The position numbers were made by a program, and so were the translations under genes. Source: Tenacibaculum sp. 190524A05c (GTDB taxonomy: Bacteria > Bacteroidota > Bacteroidia > Flavobacteriales > Flavobacteriaceae). Taken from it: DNA of 64,000 bases. Shown in pieces: positions 23,285 through 32,451 of the stretch; the first letter of the stretch is position 1; each line of letters starts with the position of its first letter. The notes beneath the pieces were generated by a model. That model saw only the letters and a program-made list of their open reading frames with translations, was not told the DNA's origin and made no database searches. The DNA lies in assembly GCF_964036595.1 (NCBI RefSeq), contig NZ_OZ038523.1, positions 524,501 to 588,500 of the forward strand, written 5' to 3'.

Positions 23285-25228
23285 ATGAAAAAACATTTAG
23301 TATTAATCACGTTATTTTCAATTCTTTTAGTTAGCTCTTGTAAAGAAAAATCAAAAGAATCTTTAAGTAAAGATTCAAATGAACCAATAGTTGAAGTTAA
23401 TGATGTAAGAAGGGTAGAACCTCCATTTTGGTGGACTGGTTTTAAAAACACATCGCTTCAACTTTTGGTTAAACATTCAGGTATTGGTAGTTATAATGCT
23501 GAAATATCATATCCGGGAGTTACAATAGAAAAAGTTCATACAGCAGATAGTCCAAATTATTTGTTTTTGGATTTAAAAATTTCTGAAACGGTTCAACCAG
23601 GAAAATTCAATATAGTTTTTAGTAAAGATTCGACCTCTAAGTTATTTCAAACGTATGAGTTAAAAGCTCGTGAACAAAAAGCGGAGGATGTTATTGGTTT
23701 CAATAGTTCTGACGCAATTTATTTAATCACTCCAGATCGCTTTGCGAATTCAAATCCAAATAACGATTCTTTTGAACAATTAAATGAAAAAGGAATTGAT
23801 AGAAAGAATAATTATGCTCGTCATGGTGGCGATATTGAGGGAATTGCATCTCATGTAGATTATATTAAAAATCTAGGGTTTACAGCAGTTTGGCCAAGTC
23901 CGTTATTAACTAATGATATGCCTAGTGGATCTTATCATGGATACGCTATTACAGATTATTATCAGGTTGATCCGAGATTTGGAACTTTAGAAGAATACAA
24001 AGAATTAGCATCAAAATTGGAAAGTAATAATATGAAACTTATTATGGACCAAGTTGCAAATCATTGTGGACTAGAACATTGGTGGATGAAAGATTTACCT
24101 TTTAAAGATTGGGTAAATTATCAAGAACATTATGAGCAAAACAAGGCAAACTGGAGTAGTGAAATTGTAAAAAGATCTTCTCACAGAAGAACAACTAACC
24201 AAGATATTTATGCGTCAAAGACCGATAAAAAGGAAATGACTGATGGCTGGTTTGTAAAAGGAATGCCTGATTTAAATCAGAGAAATCCTTTTATGGCCAA
24301 GTATCTCATCCAAAATAGTATTTGGTGGATTGAATATTTAAAGTTAGGTGGAATTCGTCAAGATACATATCCATATCCAGATAAAGATTTTATGAGTGAT
24401 TGGGCTGGTGCAATTATGAAAGAATATCCCAATTTTAATATTGTAGGAGAGGAGTGGTCTTCAAATCCATTATTAATTGGATATTGGCAAGATGGTCAAA
24501 AGAATACCGATGGATACGATTCTAATCTACGATCTACAATGGATTTTGCCATGCAAGAAAAAATTGTTGCTGGTTTAAAGAATAAAGAGACTTGGGGAAC
24601 TGGATTAAAAGAGATTTATGTTGCCTTAGCAAATGATTTTCATTACAAAAGACCACTTGATATTTTAGTATTTCCAGATAACCATGATATGAGTAGAATC
24701 TTTACTCAATTAAATGGGAATATTGTAGATACGAAAATGGCGTTAAGTTATCTAGCTACAATTCCTAGAACATTTCAGATGTATTACGGAACTGAAATTC
24801 TAATGAATGATTTTGATAAGCCTGGTGATCATGGTTTAATTAGAACCGATTTCCCTGGTGGTTGGAATGGTGATGCGGTTAATGCATTCACAGGTGAAAA
24901 CTTGTCTATAGAGAAAAAAGAAATGCAAAATTATATTTCTAAACTAATGAATTTTAGAAAGCATTCTAAGGCAATTCATGATGGGAAAACAATGCATTTT
25001 GCACCTGAAAAAAACACTTACGTGTTGTCAAGATTTTCAGATGATGAAACTATAGTTCATATTTTAAATAAAAACGAGCAACCTTTTGATTTAAAACTCG
25101 ATAGGTTCAATGAATTAGGTTTAGATGGCAAAACATTAAAAAATGTTTTTACAGGAGAAACAATAACTTGGTCAAATACACTAACTTTAAATCATAAAGG
25201 AAGTTATTTATTTACAACTAAATTATAA
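23285..25228 (+). CDS. GH13 neopullulanase/cyclomaltodextrinase-type lipoprotein
   Basis: A 647-residue lipoprotein (signal peptide ending in LLVSSC). After a short linker comes a cyclomaltodextrinase-type N-terminal beta-sandwich (residues about 38-125, VRRVEPPFWWTGFKN). The GH13 barrel follows with LIMDQVANHCG, GIRQDTYPYP (nucleophile Asp), NIVGEEW (acid/base Glu) and FPDNHDMSR, and then a C-terminal beta domain. This layout is that of SusA-like neopullulanases, which trim imported maltodextrins in the periplasm. It is placed 33 bases after the GH65 gene and four bases before the esterase gene. Which side of which membrane the lipid anchor faces is not certain from sequence. Confidence 0.9.
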   Translation: MKKHLVLITLFSILLVSSCKEKSKESLSKDSNEPIVEVNDVRRVEPPFWWTGFKNTSLQLLVKHSGIGSYNAEISYPGVTIEKVHTADSPNYLFLDLKISETVQPGKFNIVFSKDSTSKLFQTYELKAREQKAEDVIGFNSSDAIYLITPDRFANSNPNNDSFEQLNEKGIDRKNNYARHGGDIEGIASHVDYIKNLGFTAVWPSPLLTNDMPSGSYHGYAITDYYQVDPRFGTLEEYKELASKLESNNMKLIMDQVANHCGLEHWWMKDLPFKDWVNYQEHYEQNKANWSSEIVKRSSHRRTTNQDIYASKTDKKEMTDGWFVKGMPDLNQRNPFMAKYLIQNSIWWIEYLKLGGIRQDTYPYPDKDFMSDWAGAIMKEYPNFNIVGEEWSSNPLLIGYWQDGQKNTDGYDSNLRSTMDFAMQEKIVAGLKNKETWGTGLKEIYVALANDFHYKRPLDILVFPDNHDMSRIFTQLNGNIVDTKMALSYLATIPRTFQMYYGTEILMNDFDKPGDHGLIRTDFPGGWNGDAVNAFTGENLSIEKKEMQNYISKLMNFRKHSKAIHDGKTMHFAPEKNTYVLSRFSDDETIVHILNKNEQPFDLKLDRFNELGLDGKTLKNVFTGETITWSNTLTLNHKGSYLFTTKL

Positions 25229-25231
25229 TCT

Positions 25232-26209
25232 ATGAAACTAATAAAATTAGGTATTTGTTTAAGTCTGTTATTTGCATCGTGTAAAAGTGAATCAACTAAA
25301 AAATTAAACGATGAAGAAGCAGTAATTAATCCAAAAACAGAAATAAATTTTAAACCTGTTACAGGTGTAGAATTGTCTGGAGGTAAATTACTTAGAGCAG
25401 AGAATTTTCCATCATCTTATATAAAACAAAGACCTGTTGATATCTGGTTGCCAGATAACTATTCTGCAGATAAAAAGTATAGTGTTTTATATATGCATGA
25501 CGGACAAATGTTGTTTGATGCTAAAACTACTTGGAATAAACAAGAATGGAAAGTAGACGAATGGGCAACACAACTTCAAAAAGATGGAAAAGTTCAAGAT
25601 TTTATAGTTGTGGCAATTCATAATATTAGTGACTTACGCTGGTTAGATTTATTTCCAGAAAAAGCGTTCAATTTTATTGATCCTCAAACACAACAGGAGT
25701 TAAGGAATATTCCAATGGCTGTTGAATTTAAATTTAGTGGAGATAATTATTTGAAATTTATCATAAATGAAGTAAAACCATTTATTGATAGCAATTATTC
25801 AGTTTATACAGATAAAGCGCACACTTTTGTAATGGGATCAAGTATGGGCGGATTAATGTCTATGTATGCTATTAGTGAATATCCAGATATTTTTGGTGGA
25901 GCTGCTTGTATTTCTACACACTGGCTTGGTTCTATGCCAATGGCAAACAATCCGTATCCTAAGGCACTTTTCGAGTATATGAATGCAAATTTCCCACAGT
26001 CTCAGGATCAAAAAGTTTATTTTGATTATGGAGATAAAACTTTAGACGCTCACTATCCGCAATATGCGAAACAAGTTGATGATGTTTTAGAAGCTAAAGG
26101 ATATAACGATACAAATTCTAAAAACATATTTTTTGAAGGAGCAGACCATTCGGAAAACTCTTGGAACATTAGGTTAGATCAACCACTAGTTTTTCTTTTA
26201 GGTAAGTAA
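25232..26209 (+). CDS. Esterase-D-like alpha/beta hydrolase lipoprotein
   Basis: A 325-residue lipoprotein (signal ending in LLFASC) of the putative-esterase (esterase D/Fes-like) alpha/beta-hydrolase family. The nucleophile elbow is MGSSMGGLMS, and the catalytic histidine is probably in EGADHSENSW, with an acidic residue between them. The opening core strand YSVLYMHDGQMLFD is typical of this family. It is embedded in the glycoside hydrolase operon, three bases after the GH13 stop and 23 before GH31, so it may remove acyl or other ester groups from glucan or act on a linked glycoside. The substrate is unknown; similar proteins recur in flavobacterial alpha-glucan loci. Confidence 0.8.
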   Translation: MKLIKLGICLSLLFASCKSESTKKLNDEEAVINPKTEINFKPVTGVELSGGKLLRAENFPSSYIKQRPVDIWLPDNYSADKKYSVLYMHDGQMLFDAKTTWNKQEWKVDEWATQLQKDGKVQDFIVVAIHNISDLRWLDLFPEKAFNFIDPQTQQELRNIPMAVEFKFSGDNYLKFIINEVKPFIDSNYSVYTDKAHTFVMGSSMGGLMSMYAISEYPDIFGGAACISTHWLGSMPMANNPYPKALFEYMNANFPQSQDQKVYFDYGDKTLDAHYPQYAKQVDDVLEAKGYNDTNSKNIFFEGADHSENSWNIRLDQPLVFLLGK

Positions 26210-26232
26210 AGCTAGAAATATTAAACTACACT

Positions 26233-28656
26233 ATGAAACACCTCTTTTTATATATTTTAACTTTTGTTTGTTTAATTTCTTTAAATGCTCAAAATACAAA
26301 GCGGAAATATAAATCTCATAATGAAAAAGATGGTGTTTTTACTGTAGTTACTGATGATGGAGAATATAAAATACAGTTTTATACTTCAGAAATTGTAGAA
26401 ACAACTTTTATTCCTAAAGGAGAAACTAAATCAAATGATTCTCATGCTGTTGTCCTAGCACCATCGGAAGTAAAAACTAAATATTCTTATGTAGGAAATG
26501 ATATTTCATTTGCATCTAAGGATGTTTCAGTAAGAGTTACAACAGATCCTTTTCAAATTTCATACTACCATAACGGGAAACCAATAATCTCTGAAAAAAG
26601 AGGGTATTTTAAAAGTAAACATGAATCTATGGAGATGGTAAGTGGTAATATTATCGCGGACCAAACAGAGAAAATAGAGTTCAATATTTCCAAGGATGAA
26701 GTTTTATATGGAGGTGGAGCCCGAGCTTTGGGAATGAATAGAAGAGGAAACCGATTACCGTTGTTTAACAGAGCACATTACGGATATGAAACGGATTCTA
26801 AATTAATGAACTATACAATGCCGGTTGTTGCTTCATCAAAACAGTATATAATTCATTTTGATAATGCTCCGGTTGGATATTTAGATTTAGATAGCAATCA
26901 AACAAATACACTTACCTACGAAACAATTTCTGGTAGAAAAACCTATCAAATCATTGTTGGAAATTCATGGTTAGATGTTATCGATAATTACACAGATTTA
27001 ACAGGAAAACAACCCATGCCACCACGTTGGGTTTTAGGTAATTTTTCAAGTAGATTCGGATATCATTCTCAAAAAGAAACAGAAAATACTATTCAAAAGT
27101 TTAAAGAAGAAAATATTCCAGTTGACGGAGTTATCCTAGATTTATATTGGTTTGGAAAAGATATCAAAGGAACCATGGGGAATTTAGAGGTGTATAAAGA
27201 CTCTTTTCCTAATATGAAGCAAATGGTTTCAGATTTGAAAAAAGATGGTGTAAAAACGATATTAATAACAGAACCATTTGTATTAACAACTTCAAAACGT
27301 TGGGATGAAGCCGTGACTAAGGATATTTTAGCTAAAGACAGTGTTGGAAATCCTTATAAATTCGATTTCTACTTTGGAAACACTGGACTAATTGATATTT
27401 ATAATCCGAAAGGAAAAGATTGGTTTTGGAATATTTATAAAGATATTGCCAATCTTGGTGTTAAAGGTTTGTGGGGAGATTTAGGAGAACCTGAAGTTCA
27501 TCCACATCAGTTATTACATAAAACAGGAACTGCAAATGAAGTTCATAATATATACGGGCACGATTGGGCACGATTAATTTATGAAGGATACGCCAAAGAA
27601 TTCCCAAACGAAAGACCATTTATACTAATGCGAGCTGGATACTCTGGTTCTCAACGTTTTGGTTTAATTCCATGGTCGGGTGATGTAAACAGAACTTGGG
27701 GAGGATTACAAAGTCAGCCTGAAATTAGTTTACAAATGGGAATACAAGGATTAGGTTATATGCATTCTGACTTAGGTGGCTTTGCGGGAAATAATTTGGA
27801 TGATGAATTGTATGTTCGTTGGTTACAATATGGTGTTTTCCAACCAATATTTAGACCACATGCTCAGGAAGAAGTTCCTAGTGAACCTGTATTTCGATCA
27901 GAGAACGCAAAACAGTTAGCTAAAAAAGCTATAGAACTGCGCTATAAATTATTACCATATAATTATCATTTAGTTTTTGAGAATCATATTCATGGGAAAC
28001 CATTAATGAGACCTTTGTTTTTTGAAGATGATAGCCGAGAATTATTGGAGAATTCTTCAAGTTATCTATGGGGAAATGATTTTCTTATCACGCCAGTTCT
28101 AAAACCAAAAGCTACAAAAGTTGATGTTTATTTTCCTAAGAACACTACATGGTTTAATTTTTATACAGATGAAATCATAACGAATAAAGCTTCACAAACG
28201 GAAAAAACTGAGGAAAGTTCAATTCCTACATTTGTAAGAGCAGGTAGTTTTATTCCAACCGTAAATGTTGTTCAAAGTACTGACAATTATAATTTAAAGG
28301 CTTTTACATTACATTACTATCATCATAATTCAATTGAAAAAAGTAAAAGACTCTTATATAACGATGATGGGTTAACAAACAACGCATTAGAAAATGAAGC
28401 TTATGAATTGCTTGAATTTCATTCTAATGCGTCTAAGCATAAGCTAAACTTCACATTTAAAATAAACACAGGTAAAAATTTCAATTCTACTTCAAAACAA
28501 ATAGAATTTGTAATTCACAACATCACAACACAGCCTAAAAAAGTTAAAGTTCAGGGCAAAACCGTGAATTTTAACTGGAATCGAGATACAAAACAATTAG
28601 TTATTCCATTGGTATTGAACAACAACAGACAAACTAAATTAACTATTAAATTATAG
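26233..28656 (+). CDS. GH31 alpha-glucosidase, exported
   Basis: An 807-residue GH31 enzyme with a Sec signal peptide (MKHLFLYILTFVCLISLNAQ). It has the N-terminal GH31 beta-sandwich, then the barrel with GVILDLYWFGKDIKG and the nucleophile aspartate in GLWGDLGEPEVHP. The acid/base aspartate is in PWSGDVNRTWGG, and the substrate-gripping segment HSDLGGFAG follows. C-terminal beta domains finish the protein. It releases glucose from non-reducing ends and could process alpha-1,4 or alpha-1,6 linkages. It is tightly packed in the operon: the next gene begins two bases after its stop. A transglycosylase activity is possible within GH31 but less likely. Confidence 0.92.
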   Translation: MKHLFLYILTFVCLISLNAQNTKRKYKSHNEKDGVFTVVTDDGEYKIQFYTSEIVETTFIPKGETKSNDSHAVVLAPSEVKTKYSYVGNDISFASKDVSVRVTTDPFQISYYHNGKPIISEKRGYFKSKHESMEMVSGNIIADQTEKIEFNISKDEVLYGGGARALGMNRRGNRLPLFNRAHYGYETDSKLMNYTMPVVASSKQYIIHFDNAPVGYLDLDSNQTNTLTYETISGRKTYQIIVGNSWLDVIDNYTDLTGKQPMPPRWVLGNFSSRFGYHSQKETENTIQKFKEENIPVDGVILDLYWFGKDIKGTMGNLEVYKDSFPNMKQMVSDLKKDGVKTILITEPFVLTTSKRWDEAVTKDILAKDSVGNPYKFDFYFGNTGLIDIYNPKGKDWFWNIYKDIANLGVKGLWGDLGEPEVHPHQLLHKTGTANEVHNIYGHDWARLIYEGYAKEFPNERPFILMRAGYSGSQRFGLIPWSGDVNRTWGGLQSQPEISLQMGIQGLGYMHSDLGGFAGNNLDDELYVRWLQYGVFQPIFRPHAQEEVPSEPVFRSENAKQLAKKAIELRYKLLPYNYHLVFENHIHGKPLMRPLFFEDDSRELLENSSSYLWGNDFLITPVLKPKATKVDVYFPKNTTWFNFYTDEIITNKASQTEKTEESSIPTFVRAGSFIPTVNVVQSTDNYNLKAFTLHYYHHNSIEKSKRLLYNDDGLTNNALENEAYELLEFHSNASKHKLNFTFKINTGKNFNSTSKQIEFVIHNITTQPKKVKVQGKTVNFNWNRDTKQLVIPLVLNNNRQTKLTIKL

Positions 28657-28657
28657 T

Positions 28658-30316
28658 ATGAAAAGAATTTTATTAATAGCATTATCAGCTTTCTTCTTAC
28701 AAAACTGTAAAAGTCAAAAAGAAGAAGTAGTAGTAGAAAAGAAAGAAACACCTTTTTATTGGGAGGCTGCAAATGTGTATTTTTTATTAACAGATAGATT
28801 TAATAACGGAGATAAAACAAACGATATAAATTTTGACAGAACTAAGGAAACTGGAAAGTTACGTGGTTTTGAAGGTGGTGATTTAAAAGGAATTACGGAA
28901 AAAATAAATCAAGGTTATTTTACCGATTTAGGAATCAATGCCATTTGGATGACTCCAATTGTTGAGCAAATACATGGTGGAACTGATGAAGGTACAGGAG
29001 TTACCTACGGTTTTCACGGATATTGGACCAAAGATTGGACTGCTATTGATCCAAACTATGGAACAAAGGAAGACTTGAAAAATCTTGTTGAAGCTGCTCA
29101 CAGCAAAGGAATCAGAATATTGTTAGATGCCGTAATAAATCACACAGGTCCAGTTACAGAGAAAGATCCTGTTTGGACTTCTGAATGGGTTAGAACTGAA
29201 CCTCAATGTAAATACGACAACTACGAAAATACAGTTACTTGTACGTTGGTAAAGAATTTACCAGATATTAAGACTGAGAGTAATGAAGAAGTTCAATTAC
29301 CACCTCAATTAGTTGAAAAATGGAAAGCTGAGGGAAGATATGAGCAGGAAGTGGCAGAATTGGATGAATTCTTTAAAAGAACTGGTCATCCAAGAGCTCC
29401 TCGTTTTTATATCATGAAATGGTTAACAGACTATATTACAGAATTTGGAATTGACGGTTATCGTGTAGATACGGTTAAACATACGGAAGAATCTGTTTGG
29501 CAAGAATTTAGAAAAGAGTGTGATTATGCATTCGAAGCTTGGAAGAAAAATAATACTGACAAAGTATTAGATAGTAACGACTTCTATTTAGTTGGAGAAG
29601 TTTATAACTACGGAATTAGCTCAGGTAAGGCATTTGATTTTGGTGATAGAAAAGTAAATTATTTCGATAAAAGTTTTAATAGTTTAATCAATTTTGAGAT
29701 TAAGTGGAATGCCAAGCAAATGGCTTTAGCAGATGTTTTTCAACGTTATGATAGTCTTCTAAACACGAATTTAAAGGAGTATAGCATATTGAATTATTTG
29801 TCTTCTCATGATGACGGTCAACCTTTCGACCCGAAGCGTGAATCGCCATATAAAACAGGAACAATATTATTATTAACTCCAGGAGCTTCACAAGTGTATT
29901 ATGGAGATGAATCAGCGAGAAGTCTTGTTGTTGAAGGAACTATTGGAGATGCTACTTTACGTTCTAATATGAATTGGCAGGAGTTAAGAGATGAGCAAGA
30001 AAAGCAGAAAGTTTTGGTGCATTGGATGAAATTAGGACGATTCAGAAAAAATCATCCATCAGTTGGTGCTGGTAGCCATAAAGTGATTTCAAAAATTCCT
30101 CATGTTTTTTCTAGATCTTTTGAAAAAGGTGATTATTCTGACCAAGTTGTTATTGGTTTAGAATTACCATCAGGAGAAAAAACTATCGATGTTTCTTCTG
30201 TATTTAAAGATGGTGATGTACTTCGTGATACATATTCAAATAAGGAAGCAGAAGTTAAAGATGGAAAAGTGAATCTATCGACTACATTTTCAATTGTTTT
30301 ATTAGAAAAGAAATAG
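28658..30316 (+). CDS. GH13 alpha-amylase lipoprotein (MalS-like)
   Basis: A 552-residue lipoprotein (signal ending in FFLQNC). The GH13 motifs are ILLDAVINHTG, GYRVDTVKHTEE (nucleophile Asp), YLVGEVYN (acid/base Glu) and LSSHDDGQP. An insertion before the nucleophile motif includes LPDIKTESNEEVQLPPQL and a helical KAEGRYEQEVAEL stretch, which resembles periplasmic MalS-type alpha-amylases; that subfamily call is from memory. It would cut longer maltodextrins in the periplasm. It is flanked by GH31 (two bases) and GH97 (four bases). Confidence 0.88.
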   Translation: MKRILLIALSAFFLQNCKSQKEEVVVEKKETPFYWEAANVYFLLTDRFNNGDKTNDINFDRTKETGKLRGFEGGDLKGITEKINQGYFTDLGINAIWMTPIVEQIHGGTDEGTGVTYGFHGYWTKDWTAIDPNYGTKEDLKNLVEAAHSKGIRILLDAVINHTGPVTEKDPVWTSEWVRTEPQCKYDNYENTVTCTLVKNLPDIKTESNEEVQLPPQLVEKWKAEGRYEQEVAELDEFFKRTGHPRAPRFYIMKWLTDYITEFGIDGYRVDTVKHTEESVWQEFRKECDYAFEAWKKNNTDKVLDSNDFYLVGEVYNYGISSGKAFDFGDRKVNYFDKSFNSLINFEIKWNAKQMALADVFQRYDSLLNTNLKEYSILNYLSSHDDGQPFDPKRESPYKTGTILLLTPGASQVYYGDESARSLVVEGTIGDATLRSNMNWQELRDEQEKQKVLVHWMKLGRFRKNHPSVGAGSHKVISKIPHVFSRSFEKGDYSDQVVIGLELPSGEKTIDVSSVFKDGDVLRDTYSNKEAEVKDGKVNLSTTFSIVLLEKK

Positions 30317-30319
30317 AGA

Positions 30320-32440
30320 ATGAGATTTGTATTTAAAACACTGCTTATCTGTTTTGTAACAGTTTTAATTTCCTGTCAAAATGAAGTTGTAGAGAAAAGT
30401 GTTAGTTCACCAAATTCTGAATTGAATGTTGAGTTTAATATTAATGAATCAGGACAACCGCAGTATACTGTTTCTTTTAATGGAAAAATAGTGGTAAAAC
30501 CATCTTCACTTGGTTTTGATGTAAAGGATCAAAAAGCATTGGATAAAGATTTTACTATTGTTAAAACGTCTACAAGATCTTTCAATGAAACATGGCGAAT
30601 GCCTTGGGGAGAACAGTTAAATGTTGAGAATAATTATAACGAACTAAAAGTTGAATTAGAAGAGAGTTCTGAGTTAAAAAGAAAACTAAATATCGTTTTT
30701 AGAGTGTATGACGATGGAATCGGATTTAGATATGAATTTCCAGAACAAGATAACCTAAAAGATATTTATATCACTGAAGAACATACGAATTTCAATCTTA
30801 CCGAAGACTATAAAACATTTTGGATTCCAGGAGATTGGGATATTTATGAGCACTTATATAGTACAACGAAACTTTCAGAAATTGATACTGAAAATTATAA
30901 GGTGAATAGTGCCTTAGCTCAGACTTCAATTCCGAATAAAGCAGTAAACACACCAGTAACTATGGTAGGTTCAGATGGAACGCATTTGAGTTTTCATGAA
31001 GCTGGTTTATTAAATTATTCAGGAATGACTTTAGGAGTAGATGCTAATGAACTTTCGTTAAAAAGTATATTAGTTGGCTCTGATAATCGTGATTATAAAG
31101 TGAAACAAACCGTTCCTTTTAATACACCTTGGAGAACTATCCAAATTACAAAAAGTGCACCGGAATTAATCGAATCTAATCTGATAGTGAACTTAAACGA
31201 ACCTAATAAAATAGGTGATGTTTCTTGGTTTACTCCTATGAAATATACAGGTGTATGGTGGGAAATGCATTTAGGAAAATCTTCATGGGATTATGGTATG
31301 GAGAAAGTTAATGGGAAATGGACTGACACCGGAAAAGCTCACGGAAAGCATGGCGCAACGACAGAAAATGTAAAACGTTTTATCGATTTTTCTGCTAAGA
31401 ATAATATCAAAGGAGTTCTTGTAGAAGGTTGGAATACAGGTTGGGAAGAATGGATTGGTTTTGAAGATAGGGAAGGAGTATTCGATTTTGTAACTCCATA
31501 TCCAGATTATGATTTAGATGAAGTGACGAAATACGCCAAAGAAAAAGGTGTAGAAATCATTATGCATCATGAAACTTCTGCAGCAACTCAAACCTACGAG
31601 AAACAACAGGATACGGCATATGCGTTAATGAAAAAGTATGGGATGCATGCTGTGAAATCAGGATACGTTGGAAAAATTATTCCAAAAGGAGAATATCATC
31701 ACGGACAGTACATGGTAAATCAGTACAATGAAGCAGCAATCAAAGCGGCAAATTATCAAGTGGCCGTAAATGCTCATGAACCAATAAAAGCAACAGGTTT
31801 AAGAAGGACTTATCCTAATATAATTTCTAGAGAAGGTTTACGTGGACAAGAGTTTAATGCTTGGTCACCGGATGGTGGAAATCCACCTGAACATTTGCCA
31901 ATTGTAGCTTTTACAAGAATGTTAGCTGGACCAATTGATTTCACTCCTGGTATTTTTAACATTAAGTTTGATGAGTATAGAAAAACAAATCAAGTAAATA
32001 CAACACTTGCTCAACAATTGGCCTTGTATGTGGTCATTTATAGTCCAGTGCAAATGGCGGCAGACTTAGTTGAGCATTATGAAGCAAATCCTGAACCACT
32101 TCAATTTATTAAAGATGTTGGTGTTGATTGGGAAAAAACTAGAGTTTTAAATGGTGAAGTTGGAGATTTTGTAACTATTGCTCGTAAAGAGAGAAATACA
32201 GAAAACTGGTTTGTAGGAAGTATTACTGATGAAAACTCAAGAGAAATCACAGTAGATTTCAAATTTCTAGATGAAGGAGCAACTTATAATGCAGTAATTT
32301 ATAAAGATGGAAATGATGCACATTGGAATGATAATCCAACTGCAATTGATATAGAAAAACAAACAATAACTAAAGATTCTAAACTTACGATTAAACTTGC
32401 CGAAGGTGGTGGTTTTGCTATAAGTTTATTAAAACAATAA
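30320..32440 (+). CDS. susB: GH97 alpha-glucosidase (SusB-like) lipoprotein
   Basis: A 706-residue GH97 enzyme with a lipobox (VTVLISC). The N-terminal super-beta-sandwich domain begins SPNSELNVEFNINESGQPQY. The barrel includes YTGVWWEMHLGKSSWDYG, EGWNTGWEEWIGF, IIMHHETSAATQ and HEPIKATGLRRTYPN. In GH97 inverting enzymes a glutamate of the latter region acts with Ca2+ as base and acid, and Glu is retained here (HHET, HEPIK), which favours the inverting alpha-glucosidase type over retaining GH97. It releases glucose from maltodextrins in the periplasm. Tight spacing on both sides shows it belongs to the operon. Confidence 0.92.
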   Translation: MRFVFKTLLICFVTVLISCQNEVVEKSVSSPNSELNVEFNINESGQPQYTVSFNGKIVVKPSSLGFDVKDQKALDKDFTIVKTSTRSFNETWRMPWGEQLNVENNYNELKVELEESSELKRKLNIVFRVYDDGIGFRYEFPEQDNLKDIYITEEHTNFNLTEDYKTFWIPGDWDIYEHLYSTTKLSEIDTENYKVNSALAQTSIPNKAVNTPVTMVGSDGTHLSFHEAGLLNYSGMTLGVDANELSLKSILVGSDNRDYKVKQTVPFNTPWRTIQITKSAPELIESNLIVNLNEPNKIGDVSWFTPMKYTGVWWEMHLGKSSWDYGMEKVNGKWTDTGKAHGKHGATTENVKRFIDFSAKNNIKGVLVEGWNTGWEEWIGFEDREGVFDFVTPYPDYDLDEVTKYAKEKGVEIIMHHETSAATQTYEKQQDTAYALMKKYGMHAVKSGYVGKIIPKGEYHHGQYMVNQYNEAAIKAANYQVAVNAHEPIKATGLRRTYPNIISREGLRGQEFNAWSPDGGNPPEHLPIVAFTRMLAGPIDFTPGIFNIKFDEYRKTNQVNTTLAQQLALYVVIYSPVQMAADLVEHYEANPEPLQFIKDVGVDWEKTRVLNGEVGDFVTIARKERNTENWFVGSITDENSREITVDFKFLDEGATYNAVIYKDGNDAHWNDNPTAIDIEKQTITKDSKLTIKLAEGGGFAISLLKQ

Positions 32441-32451
32441 CTACAATTCAA

